A stretch of 64,000 nt of DNA from Thermomonas sp. S9 (GTDB lineage Bacteria > Pseudomonadota > Gammaproteobacteria > Xanthomonadales > Xanthomonadaceae), in assembly GCF_024704365.1 (NCBI RefSeq), contig NZ_JAJDFY010000001.1, positions 186,001-250,000 of the forward strand, in the 5' to 3' direction. The translations under genes and the position numbers were made by a program. Under the pieces are notes generated by a model, which saw only the letters and a list, made by a program, of their open reading frames with translations, was not told where the DNA came from and made no database searches. Position 1 is the stretch's first letter; each line of letters opens with the position of its first letter. Shown one piece after another: positions 39,127 through 49,555 of the stretch.

Positions 39127-40329
39127 TCAGCCCTGCCACCACATCAGCAGTTCGTGCCAGAGGCGCTTGAAGAACCCGGCTTGTTCGACCGGGGCCAGCG
39201 CCACCAGCGGCGCCTGTGCGATCACCTTGCCATCCAGGCGCACCTGCACCGTGCCGATCCGCTGGCCTTTGGCGATGGGGGCGGTCAGCGCCTTGGGCAG
39301 CGCCATGCTGGGCTTGAGGTCGTTGTAGCGGCCGCGCTGGGTGGTGATCAACAGCGGTTGGCTGACCCCGACCGGAACGGTGTTGGTCGCCCCCTTCCAG
39401 ACCTTGGCGGTGGCAAGGGGTTTACCGGGTTCGTAAAGGCGGTGGGTTTCAAAGAAACGGAACCCCCAGTTGAGCAGGGCCTGGGAGTCCACCGCCCGCT
39501 GGTTTTCGCTGCTGTCGCCCATCACCACGGTGATCAGGCGCATGTCGCCGCGCTTGGCCGAGGCCATCAGGCAGTAGCCTGCGCTGGAGGTGTGACCGGT
39601 CTTGATGCCGTCCACCGAGGGGTCGCGCCACAGCAGCAGGTTACGGTTGGGCTGGGTGATCGGCCCGACTGTGAACTCCTTGATCTTGTTGTAGCTGTAG
39701 GCCACCGGGAAATCGCGGATCAGCGCCCGCCCGAGCAGGGCCAGGTCATACGCGGTGCTGTAGTGGCCCTCGGCGCTGAGCCCATGCGGGTTGACGAAGT
39801 GGGTGTTACGCATCCCGAGCTTCTTGGCATAGGCGTTCATCAGCTGGGCGAACGCTTGCTCGCTGCCGGCCACGTGTTCGGCCAGGGCGATGGCGGCGTC
39901 GTTGCCGGACTGCACCACCATGGCCTTTTCCATCTCCACCAGCGGCGCGGTTTTGTTGACCTCGAACCCGCTGTAGCTGCCATCGGTGCCGGCGCCGCCG
40001 GCGCGCCAGGCGTGCTCGCTCATTAGTACCGGATCGTTGGGTTTGATCCGGCCCGTGGCCATCTCGGCGGCGAGCACGTAGCTGGTCATCACCTTGGTGA
40101 TACTGGCCGGCTCCACCCGCGTGTGGATGTTCTCACCGGCCAGGACTTGCCCCGTGGTGTAGTCCATCACCAGCCAAGCCTTGCTGACCGCGGGCGCAGG
40201 CGCGTCGGGGATCGGCAGGGCAGCAGCGGTCGGCGCGGTCGGTCGTGCCTGTGGCTGCGCCATGGCCAGCCCACTGCCGACCGACAGCACGGCGGCCGTC
40301 AAGGTGACTGCAAACAGGGAACGCATCAT
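39127..40329 (-). CDS. dacA: D-alanyl-D-alanine carboxypeptidase (PBP5/6-like)
   Basis: This 400-residue periplasmic enzyme removes the terminal D-Ala from peptidoglycan peptides. It has a signal peptide (MMRSLFAVTLTAAVLSVG), the active-site motifs SITK (in PASITKVMTSYV), SGN (in VVQSGNDAAIAL) and KTG (in VDGIKTGHTSSAG), and a C-terminal PBP5-type domain ending in the amphipathic membrane helix FFKRLWHELLMWWQG. ATG 40329 has AGGAG eight bases upstream; the very next codon is also ATG. It lies in the rod-shape and peptidoglycan cluster. Confidence 0.95.
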   Translation of the reverse strand: MMRSLFAVTLTAAVLSVGSGLAMAQPQARPTAPTAAALPIPDAPAPAVSKAWLVMDYTTGQVLAGENIHTRVEPASITKVMTSYVLAAEMATGRIKPNDPVLMSEHAWRAGGAGTDGSYSGFEVNKTAPLVEMEKAMVVQSGNDAAIALAEHVAGSEQAFAQLMNAYAKKLGMRNTHFVNPHGLSAEGHYSTAYDLALLGRALIRDFPVAYSYNKIKEFTVGPITQPNRNLLLWRDPSVDGIKTGHTSSAGYCLMASAKRGDMRLITVVMGDSSENQRAVDSQALLNWGFRFFETHRLYEPGKPLATAKVWKGATNTVPVGVSQPLLITTQRGRYNDLKPSMALPKALTAPIAKGQRIGTVQVRLDGKVIAQAPLVALAPVEQAGFFKRLWHELLMWWQG

Positions 40330-40404
40330 CAACAACACTCCTGGGCCGCCTGGCAGCGGCACGGCATGCAAACGACCATTCTAAGTCGTATGGGAAAGAT
40401 CGGG

Positions 40405-41456
40405 TCAGTCATGCACGCGCGTGGGCGTGCCCAATCCCAGACCGGCAATCCGTGCCGCGAGTTCCGTTCCGTCGGCCTCGTTCAATGGGCCAACGCGCAG
40501 CCGCCAGAGCGTGCGGCCGTTGCGCTGGGTGGGTTCCAGCCAGGCCTGTTCGATCGCCGCGGCGCGCAGGCGCAGCAGCGCCTGCTCGGCATTGCGGCGG
40601 TCGCTGAAGCTGGCGATCTGCAGGATCAGGCCGCGGTTGCCGGCGGGGGCGGGCGTGACGTGCGCATTGGCAGAAGCCGTCGATGCGCTGGCGGGGGGCG
40701 GGGTGGGGCTGGTTGCGGTGGTGTCAGTTGAGGCGGATCGATCCGGCAGGCCGGCCAGCAGGCCATCCAGCGGGCTGGTTGGTGTTGCGGCGGTGTCTTG
40801 GTCCGGAGTCAGCGCCTCCACCCGAACCCGGGCACTGCCTTTGTCGCGAAAGCCCAGCTTGACCGCGGCGGCATAACTCAAGTCGATGATGCGGCCTGGA
40901 TGGAACGGCCCGCGATCGTTGACGCGCACGACCACCGACTTGCCGTTTTCCAGATTGGTCACCCGGGCGAAGCTGGGCAGCGGCAGGGTCTTGTGCGCGG
41001 CGGTGAAGGCGTACATGTCGTACACCTCACCACTGGAGGTGCGGCGGCGATGGAACTTGGTGCCGTAATACGACGCCAGCCCCTCTTCGCTGTAGCCTGC
41101 GACATCGTCCAGAACCCGGTATTGCTTACCCAGCACCACGTAATCGCGGTTGCCGGTGGGCGCGCGCGGCTCGGCGCGCACATCCGGTTCCGGGATGGCA
41201 TCCACGTCCGGGATGTCCTCCGGCACGCTGTCGGGCACACCAGGGCGGAACAGCCCCCGGCCACGTAATCGCCGCGCTTGTCGGGGTCTTCCTGCGCCGG
41301 GGGGTAGGGCGAGGATTTGGGGGGCGGCGTCGTGACGACCGGGGGCGGTGGCACATGGGCGCTCCCGCCCGTGCTGGGCGCGCCGCCGCCGGTGGTGGCG
41401 CAGGCGGCCAGGGCCAAGGGCAGCAGCAGGCCCGGCAGGCGCCAATGGCGGTTCAT
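40405..41456 (-). CDS. rlpA: RlpA-family septal ring lytic transglycosylase (frameshift at 41254-41258)
   Basis: This lipoprotein of about 350 residues cleaves glycan strands lacking stem peptides. It has a lipobox (LALAACATTGG), a Pro-rich linker, a double-psi beta-barrel domain (GLASYYGTKFHRRRTSSGEV, RVNDRGPFHPGRIIDLSYAA) and a C-terminal SPOR domain (GLILQIASFSDRRNAEQALL) that binds denuded septal glycan. The frame breaks after GDYVAGG; one additional G in the run at 41254-41258 joins it to LFRPGVPDSVPEDIPD. Its start overlaps the mltB stop as ATGA. Confidence 0.92.
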
Positions 41457-42569
41457 GCCTCGCCCTCCGGCTGGACGGCGATCGCCTGCGCAAGCTGGTA
41501 CACCGCAGTCGCGTACAGGCGCGAGAGGTTGTAGGTGGTGATCGCGCGGAAGTTGTTGAAGACGATCCAGTATTCCGGCCCAGCCTCGCCGTCGAGGGTG
41601 ATCAGGCCCGCCGGGGTCTGCGGTGGCGGCATCACGTCTGTTGCGGCCGGGCGATAGCCGAGCGAGGCCAGTGAGGCCAGGGTTTGATCCAGCACCACCG
41701 TATTGCCTGACTGGGTGAGGTCGGCCGCCGCCGCATCCCGCACCGCGCGCAGCATCACCGGGCCGCCGGGCTGCCAGCCGCCTTTTTGGGCGAAATAGTT
41801 GGCCACGGAGGCGATCACATCATCCAGGTCGTTGAACAGATCGCGCTTGCCATCGCCATCGCCGTCCACCGCGTACTGACGATAGCTGGACGGCATGAAC
41901 TGGCCCCAGCCCATCGCGCCGGCGTAGCTGCCCTTGAGCGTGGTGATGTCCAGCCCCTCGTCCTTGGCCAGCGCAAACAGTTGCGCCAGCTCGTCGCGGA
42001 AAAACGCCGCGCGCCGGTCTTCGTAGGCGGCCTTGGCCGGGGTCGCCGCTGCGTGGGTAGGCAAAGGCCAGGGTGTAGAGGGCATCCAGCACCGGCCAGC
42101 GGCCCTGGTTGGCGCCATAGCCGGTTTCCACGCCGAGAATGGCGACGATCAGCTCTTTCGGGACACCGTAGGTGTCCTCGGCGCGCTGCAGGGCGGCGCG
42201 GTGCGCGGCGAGGAAGGCACGTCCGCGTTCGATCCGTGAAGGTTGCAGGAAGATCGGCCGGTATTCACGCCAGGGCTTGGCCTCCGCCGGGTTGGCCATG
42301 GCGGCGCGGATCGGCTCGCGGATCTGTGCCTGCGCCAGCACCGCCTCAATCTGTCGGGCGGGAATGCCAAAGCGCTGGGCGGTTTCGCGCACGAACGCCG
42401 CGCGCGCCGTGGCCAGGTCCACCTCGGCATTCGCGGCGGGCGTGACCGGTGCGGGCGCCGGCACGGCGGGCGGCGACGGCGACGACGGCGGCGCGACGGG
42501 ATGCACCGGGGATGTCGTGCAGGCAGCCAGGAGTGCCGCGGGCAGACAGAGCAGGAGACGTCGGATCAT
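41453..42569 (-). CDS. mltB: membrane-bound lytic murein transglycosylase B (frameshift at 42039-42042)
   Basis: This lipoprotein of about 371 residues cleaves peptidoglycan glycan strands. It has a lipobox (LLAACTTSP), the catalytic Glu in VAILGVETGYGANQGRWPVL, and SYAGAMGWGQFMPSSYRQYA in the SLT-like lobe. The frame breaks after LAFAYPRSGDP; removing one base from the run of four at 42039-42042 joins it to AKAAYEDRRAAFFRDELAQL. The gene follows rodA by 52 bases and overlaps rlpA. Confidence 0.93.
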
Positions 42570-42597
42570 CGGCGCCGAGGGTAGCACGCCGGACGTG

Positions 42598-42620
42598 AAC
42601 GGGCCGAACCCGGCCCCGTT
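42598..42620 (-). repeat. stem-loop after rodA resembling the 11404-11435 repeat
   Basis: Immediately after the rodA stop the minus strand reads AACGGGGCCGGGTTCGGCCCG followed by TT. It forms a stem with arms AACGG and CCGTT, a one-base bulge, and inner arms GCCG and CGGC. The first part resembles the repeat-like hairpin near 11404. No U-run follows, and mltB continues downstream. Confidence 0.35.
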
Positions 42621-42621
42621 T

Positions 42622-43749
42622 TCAGCCGCGCAGCGGCCGGTGCGCGCGCAGCGCCATCACCAGCCCGAAGCCGAGCAGGATGGTGACGGCCGAAGTGCCG
42701 CCGTAGCTGAGCAGGGGCATCGGCACGCCGACCACCGGCAACAGGCCCGCCACCATGCCGCCATTGACGAATACGAACGCAAACAGCGACAGGCCAATCG
42801 TCCCGGCCAGCAGGCGGGCGTAGCCATCGCGAGCGTCGGCCGCGATCCACAGGCAGCGTGCGATTATCAGTAGATACAGCGTCAGCACCAGCACCACGCC
42901 CAGCCAGCCGAACTCCTCGGCCAATACCGAGAAGGCGAAATCGGTGGTGTGCTCGGGCAGGTAGTTCAGATGCGACTGCGTGCCCAGGCCCCAGCCTTTG
43001 CCGGTCAGCCCGCCGCCGCCGATGGCGATCTGCGATTGCAGGATGTTCCAGCCCGCGCCCAGCGGGTCGTTGTCGGGGCTGCGGAAGGTGAGAATGCGCT
43101 GCTGCTGATAGGGCCGCAGGAACCAGAACCATTCGATCGGCGCCCATTTGGCCAGCGCGAAGCCGCCGCCGCCGACCGTCGCGGCGATCCCCCACCACCA
43201 CCAGGACGTGCCGGCTAAAAACAGCACGAACACGCCGGTGGCCAGGATCAGCACCGCAGTGCCGAGATCCCGTTGCAACAGGGTCAGCCCGACGGGCACT
43301 GCGATGATGGCCAGGGCCGTCAACAACACCGACGGTGACGGTGGCAGCCGGTGGCGGTCGAAATGCCAGGCCAGCAGCATCGGCAGAGTGAGTTTGCACA
43401 GCTCGGCCGGCTGCACATTGAAAAACCCCAGGTTGATCCAGTGGTTGCCGTATTTGCCTTGGCCGATGAACAGCACCGCCACCATTGGCAGCATCGACAG
43501 GGCAAAGATGGCAGGGGTGGCCTGTTTGATCAGGTGCGCCGGGAGACGGGAGATCACCCACAGGCCAGCCAGGCCGACGCCGTAAAACACGGCCTGGGCG
43601 ATGACCCCGCGCAGCGAGGCATTGCTGGCGCTGTACTGGACGGCCAGCCCGATCGCCATGAGCACCAGCAATGCCGGCGTCAGGATCGGATCCAGGCTAC
43701 GCACGAAGCGGCGCAGCAGGCTGAGTAGCAAGTGCAGCAGGGCGCTCAT
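42622..43749 (-). CDS. rodA: rod shape-determining peptidoglycan glycosyltransferase RodA
   Basis: This 375-residue SEDS-family membrane enzyme polymerises glycan strands for side-wall growth with PBP2. It has about ten membrane helices and the family sequences NHWINLGFFNVQPAELCKLT, QRDLGTAVLILATGVFVLFL and PMPLLSYGGTSAVTILLGFG. ATG 43749 is used because it begins the RodA N terminus. In the sequence as given, the upstream mrdA frame runs straight into it, but this results from one extra base in mrdA (see that entry). The true mrdA stop would overlap this start as ATGA. Confidence 0.95.
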   Translation of the reverse strand: MSALLHLLLSLLRRFVRSLDPILTPALLVLMAIGLAVQYSASNASLRGVIAQAVFYGVGLAGLWVISRLPAHLIKQATPAIFALSMLPMVAVLFIGQGKYGNHWINLGFFNVQPAELCKLTLPMLLAWHFDRHRLPPSPSVLLTALAIIAVPVGLTLLQRDLGTAVLILATGVFVLFLAGTSWWWWGIAATVGGGGFALAKWAPIEWFWFLRPYQQQRILTFRSPDNDPLGAGWNILQSQIAIGGGGLTGKGWGLGTQSHLNYLPEHTTDFAFSVLAEEFGWLGVVLVLTLYLLIIARCLWIAADARDGYARLLAGTIGLSLFAFVFVNGGMVAGLLPVVGVPMPLLSYGGTSAVTILLGFGLVMALRAHRPLRG

Positions 43750-45729
43750 GGACGTGGCTCCGCAGCCGTCGCAGGCGGGGCCGACGGCGGCACCGGCTCG
43801 GCATCCGGGGGTGCCCCGCACGCCGGAGAAGTCCACCCGCGCCGGCTGTGCCGGAAGGGTGGCGCCGGTGCTGGCTGCGGGGGTCGGCATTTTGCCCAGC
43901 AGCCAGGCGTCGAACACCTTGCGGGCGATCGGCGCAGCGGTGTCGGCACCGTAACCACCGCCTTCCACCGCGACCGCAATGGCGATCTGCGGATCATTGG
44001 CCGGTGCGTAGGCGATGAACAGGGCGCGGTGACGCAGATGGAGCGGCAGGCTCTTGGGGTTGACCGCGGTATTGCCGCGCCGGCTGACCACCTGCGCGGT
44101 GCCGGTCTTGCCGGCGATCAGATAGGTCAACCCGGGGCGGATGTTGGTGGCGGTGCCGGGGCCGTGCACGGTGCCGATCATGCCTTCGCGCACCACCTGC
44201 AGATGCTGCGGATTGTCGCTGATGCGGCGTTTGGGCGTGACCTGCACCGGCTGCCAGGGGGCGCCGAAGCCGGTGCGAACCGCTTTGACCAGATGCGGCG
44301 GGCGCAGCCAGCCAGTGGCCAGCGCGCCGGTGCCCTGCACCAACTGCAGCGGGGTGACCTTCCAGAAGCCCTGGCCGATCGCGGTGATCACGGTGTCGCC
44401 GGGATACCACGGCCCTTGCCGACGGGCATGCTGGGCCTTCCAGGCGGGTGAGGGCAGGATGCCGGCGATTTCGCCGGGCAGATCAATGCCAGTCGGTGCA
44501 CCGAAACCGTAGCGGGCCATGTACTGATCGACGCGGTCGATGCCCATGTCGAGCGCCAGCCGGTAGTAGTAGGTGTTGACCGATTCATAGATCGACTTGC
44601 GCAGATCGGTCCAGCCGTGACCGCCGCGGTGGGAATCGCCATAGCCGCGCTTGAAGCCGGGCAAATAAAACATGCCGGTGGACAACACCTTGTCTTCGGG
44701 CCGGCGCAGGCCGCTGTCCAGCCCGGCCAGGGCCAGAAACGGCTTGACCGTCGAGCCGGGCGCCACGCCTCCCTGTACCAGCCGATTGAACTGCGGGCGC
44801 GAAGGGTTGTCGTTGAGGGCCTGGAAGTCGGCATGGCGGATGCCGTTGACGAACAGGTTGGGGTCGAAGCTGGGCAGGCTGACCATCGCCAGGACCTCGC
44901 CGGTGCGCGGGTCGATGGCCACCGCCGAGCCTTCCAGGTCGCCGAAGGCATCCACCATCGCCTGTTGCAAGTCGGCGTCGATCGACAGCCGCAAGTCGTG
45001 CCCGGGCACTGCGGGCACGGTGTCGAGCGCGCGCACGGTGCGCCCGGCGACGTTGGTCTCCAGCCGGCGGTAGCCGGGGCGCCCGCGCAGTTCGTCCTCG
45101 TAATAGCGCTCCAGCCCGCTCTTGCCGACGTGGGTATAGGCCGCGGCGGCCTCGCCCAGCTTCTCCAGGTCGTGCTCGTCGGCGCGCCCGACGTAGCCGA
45201 TCACGTGCGCGAACAGCGCGCCGTACGGATACACCCGCCCGAGGTAGGGCACCAGGTCCACCCCGGGGAAACGCCAGCGGTTGGCGGCGAAGCGCGCGGC
45301 CTCCTCGTCGCTGAGGCGCAGCTTGAGGGTGACCGGCTTGAACGGGCGCGCCGCGCGGTAGTCGCGCAGGAAGCGCTGCTGCTGCTCGGCATCCAGCGCC
45401 ACCACGCCCTGCAGCGCGCGCAGCAGAGCCACGCCGTCGCCGGCGCGCTCGGGCACTGCGTCCAGTCGCCAGGCGGCCACGTTGTCGGCCAGGATGCGGC
45501 CCTTGCGGTCGTAGATCAGCCCGCGCGCCGGCGCCACCGGCACCAGCCGCAGGCGGTTGCGCTCGGAGCGGGTGGCGTACAGCGCATGCTGGGTCACCTG
45601 CAGGTTGAAATACCAGCCAGCCAGCACCGCCAGCCCGCCCAGCGCCGCCAGCAGGCCCACCAGCGCGCGCCGCCGGAACAGCGCCGCCTCGCCGGCATGG
45701 TCCTTGAGTGGCCGCATCCGCCGCAACAT
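43746..45729 (-). CDS. mrdA: penicillin-binding protein 2, peptidoglycan transpeptidase (frameshift at 43807-43811)
   Basis: This transpeptidase of about 660 residues cross-links peptidoglycan during elongation. It has an N-terminal membrane anchor (ALVGLLAALGGLAVLAGWYF), the PBP dimerisation domain (APARGLIYDRKGRILADNVA), and active-site motifs STVK (GSTVKPFLALAGLD), SVN (YESVNTYYYRLAL) and KTG (LIAGKTGTAQVV). In the given sequence the frame fuses to rodA as 1035 codons. Removing one base from the run of five at 43807-43811 gives GVRGTPDAEPVPPSAPP and a stop at 43746 overlapping the rodA start, as expected for this cluster. Third-position GC drops in the 3' half of the gene, from about 44.9 kb downwards. 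Confidence 0.94.
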
Positions 45730-45732
45730 GGC

Positions 45733-46212
45733 TCAGCCCCGCCGGCGCAGGCGCGCCGCGTCCAGCAGCAGGTGCAGCGGCGGCCACAGCAGCATGCCCA
45801 GCAGCGGTGCCAGCCAGTAGGCCCAGGCCAGCTGCGGCGCGCCCATCAGCAGGTGGATCACCGCGGTGATGATGCGGTCGTTGAACAGCAGCACGCCCAG
45901 TGCCAGGGTCTGCTGCGACATCGGGAAAAAGCGCAGGCGCGCGCGGAAGCGCTCGATGATGAAGGCCAGCACCACCAGCCGCAGCGCCTGCTCGCCCAGC
46001 AGACTGCCGAACGCGAGGTCGGCCAGCAGGCCGAGCACGAACGCGCTGCCCAGCCCCACCCGCTGCGGCGCCTCCAGCAGCCAGTACGCCAGCACCAGCG
46101 CCAACCAGTACGGACGCAGCGGCTGCAGCGCCTCCGGCAGCGGCACCAGCCCCAGCAGCAGCGCCGCGGCGAGGCTGAGCGGCAGCACCCAGGTATTGCG
46201 CGGCCGGCTCAT
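45733..46212 (-). CDS. mreD: rod shape-determining protein MreD
   Basis: This 159-residue inner-membrane protein has five or six hydrophobic segments and MreD-like sequences (LALVLAYWLLEAPQRVGLGS, LGLLADLAFGSLLGEQALRL). It links MreC to the MreB elongation machinery. Its start overlaps the mreC stop as ATGA, and its stop lies three bases before the mrdA start, so mreC, mreD and mrdA are tightly coupled. Confidence 0.94.
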   Translation of the reverse strand: MSRPRNTWVLPLSLAAALLLGLVPLPEALQPLRPYWLALVLAYWLLEAPQRVGLGSAFVLGLLADLAFGSLLGEQALRLVVLAFIIERFRARLRFFPMSQQTLALGVLLFNDRIITAVIHLLMGAPQLAWAYWLAPLLGMLLWPPLHLLLDAARLRRRG

Positions 46213-47231
46213 CGCGCACGCTCCGGCGGGCGACGGGCGGCGGGCGCGGTAGGCGCAACGGCCGCGGGCGCCGCCCCGGCTGATGTTGGTGTTGGTGCTG
46301 GCGCCGCCGCGGACGGTACGCAGGCGCCGGCGGCGGGCGCCACGGCGGCCGGCTTCTTGCCGGTCGGGGCCGGGGCCGGCGGGCAGGCCGGCAGCGGCGG
46401 TTGGTAGCCGCGCAGCAGTAGCACGTCGCGGCCACGGTCGAGCTGCGCGGCGGGGATCACGTCGGCCTCGAGGAAGGCGCGGCTGTCGTCGGCGCGCAGC
46501 GCGGCCACCCGGCCCACCGCGAATCCCGGCGGGAAGCGGCTGCCGAGCCCGGAGGTGAGCAGTTCATCGCCCTCGCGCACGTCCGCCGACAGCGGCACGT
46601 CGGCCAGCTGCAGGCGATCGCTGCGGCCGGTGCCGTACACCACCAGGCGTACCCGCTGCGCGCCACCATCACCGGCACCGCGTGGTCGGGATCGGTCACC
46701 AGCAGCACGGTCGCGGTGGCCGGGGTGGTGGCGATCACCTGCCCCAGCAGCCCGCCGGCATCGATCACCGCCTGCCCCACGCGTACGCCGCTGCGGCTGC
46801 CGGCGTCCAGCAGCAGGCGCTGGCGGCTGGGATCGAGATCGACGTCGAGCACGCCGGCCAGTTGCACGTCCAGGCGCGCGCGCGGCGCTGTCGAGCAGGC
46901 CACGCAGGCGCGCGTTTTCGGCCGCCACCATCTGCAGGCGCGCGTTGCGGGCGGTGGTCAGCAACAACTCCTGGCGCAGGCGGGCGTTGTCGGCGATCAG
47001 CTGGCTGCGCGAGACCGCGTTCTCGCGCACACCGATCGCCAGCCGCGCCGGTTGTGCCGCCAGCCACCACAGCGGCTGCACCAGTGCCTCAGCCTGCGCG
47101 CGCACGGCGTGCAGCCAGCCGCCGCGGAAATCCAGCACCATCAGCGCGCCGGCCGCCACCAGGTAGGCCAGCAACCGCAGCACGCCGGCGATATCGCCGG
47201 GACGGGATGCGGAAGGGCCGGCCTGGGGCAT
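46209..47231 (-). CDS. mreC: rod shape-determining protein MreC (two compensating frameshifts)
   Basis: This inner-membrane protein of about 340 residues organises the elongasome in the periplasm. It has one N-terminal membrane helix, a coiled coil (RLRQELLLTTARNARLQMVA) and the beta-domain. The apparent frame is open throughout, but between about 46880 and 46655 it is out of register. The correct frame there reads RLDVQLAGVLDVDLDPSRQR, then GVRVGQAVIDAGGLLGQVIA and TVLLVTDPDHAVPVMVARSG. The first break is in the CG run at 46874-46884 and the second at the CCC at 46652-46654. A Pro/Ala-rich tail follows the beta-domain. The gene is downstream of mreB. Confidence 0.93.
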   Translation of the reverse strand: MPQAGPSASRPGDIAGVLRLLAYLVAAGALMVLDFRGGWLHAVRAQAEALVQPLWWLAAQPARLAIGVRENAVSRSQLIADNARLRQELLLTTARNARLQMVAAENARLRGLLDSAARAPGRATGRRARRRSRSQPPAPAAGRRQPQRRTRGAGGDRCRRAAGAGDRHHPGHRDRAAGDRSRPRGAGDGGAQRVRLVVYGTGRSDRLQLADVPLSADVREGDELLTSGLGSRFPPGFAVGRVAALRADDSRAFLEADVIPAAQLDRGRDVLLLRGYQPPLPACPPAPAPTGKKPAAVAPAAGACVPSAAAPAPTPTSAGAAPAAVAPTAPAARRPPERAR

Positions 47232-47321
47232 CGGGCAAGGACTATGCGAGAGATCGAAGAAGAGAAAACGGCCGTGACGAGGACGCCGGCAGACGGTGAC
47301 CGCGCTGCCGCGTGGGCGCGC

Positions 47322-48470
<1,149 letters not shown>

Positions 48471-48588
48471 CTAGCAACGCCCCCCGCCGGCGGCAAGGAA
48501 CCGCCCCGCCGGCATTCAGCGGCGATGCCGCCGGCCGGGCCGGGCGGGTATCATTCGCGGCCCTGCATTCCTAACGACCGAGGCGTCC

Positions 48589-49524
48589 ATGGCAGCCCTG
48601 ATCTGCGGCTCGCTGGCCTACGACACCATCATGGTGTTCCCCGACCAGTTCAAGAACCACATCCTGCCGGACAAGGTGCACATCCTGAACGTGTCGTTCC
48701 TGGTGCCGCGGATGCGCCGCGAGTTCGGCGGCTGCGCCGGCAACATCGCCTACAACCTCAAGCTGCTGGGCGGCGACCCGATCCCGATGGCCACCGTCGG
48801 TGCCGATTTCGGCCCCTACCGCGAGTGGTTCACCGAGCAGGGCATCACCCTGGCGCACGTGAAGGTGATCGACGAGCTGTTCACCCCGCAGGCGTTCATC
48901 ACCACCGACCACGACAACAACCAGATCACCGCCTTCCATCCCGGCGCGATGATGCGCAGCTTTGAAAACCACGTGAAGGACGTGCCGGGCGTCACCATCG
49001 GCATCGTCAGCCCGGACGGCTATGAAGGCATGCTGCAGAACGCGCGCGAGTTCGCCGAGGCCGGCATCCCGTTCATCTTCGACCCCGGCCAGGCCATGCC
49101 GCTGTTCAACGGCGAGGAGCTGCGCCGCTTCATCGAGCAGGCCGACTACGTCTGCGTGAACGACTACGAATCCAACCTGCTGCAGGAACGCACCGGCTGG
49201 AGCGAGCGCGACATCGCCGGCAAGGTGAAGGCCTACATCACCACCCGCGGCCCCAAGGGCGCGGAGATCCACGCCGACGGCACCAGCTACCGCATCCCGC
49301 CGGCGCACGAGCGCCGCGTCACCGACCCCACCGGCTGCGGCGACGCCTTCCGCGCCGGCCTGATCTTCGGCATCGAGAAGGGCTACGACTGGGAGACCAT
49401 CGGCCGCATGGGCAACCTGATGGGCGCGCTCAAGGTCGAGCACCCCGGCACCCAGAACCAGCGCTTCGACTACGCCGAATTCGCCGAGCAGTTCCGCCAG
49501 CAGTTCGGCTACGCGCTGGCCTGA
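48589..49524 (+). CDS. PfkB-family carbohydrate/nucleoside kinase (adenosine kinase-like)
   Basis: This 311-residue cytoplasmic kinase has the N-terminal PfkB signature (FGGCAGNIAYNLKLLGGDPI) and the C-terminal anion-hole and catalytic Asp motif (VTDPTGCGDAFRAGLIFG). The overall sequence, including CGSLAYDTIMVFPDQFKNHI, resembles the bacterial adenosine-kinase-like subgroup often found beside mreB in this family. Substrate is not certain. The frame is intact with ordinary codon use. Confidence 0.9.
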   Translation: MAALICGSLAYDTIMVFPDQFKNHILPDKVHILNVSFLVPRMRREFGGCAGNIAYNLKLLGGDPIPMATVGADFGPYREWFTEQGITLAHVKVIDELFTPQAFITTDHDNNQITAFHPGAMMRSFENHVKDVPGVTIGIVSPDGYEGMLQNAREFAEAGIPFIFDPGQAMPLFNGEELRRFIEQADYVCVNDYESNLLQERTGWSERDIAGKVKAYITTRGPKGAEIHADGTSYRIPPAHERRVTDPTGCGDAFRAGLIFGIEKGYDWETIGRMGNLMGALKVEHPGTQNQRFDYAEFAEQFRQQFGYALA

Positions 49525-49555
49525 GGCGGGGCCGCCGGGCGCGCCACGCGCGCCT

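Noticed and set aside
42622..45729. Natural fusion of penicillin-binding protein 2 with RodA
   Set aside because: The linker is out of register and a one-base correction restores the usual stop and ATGA overlap.
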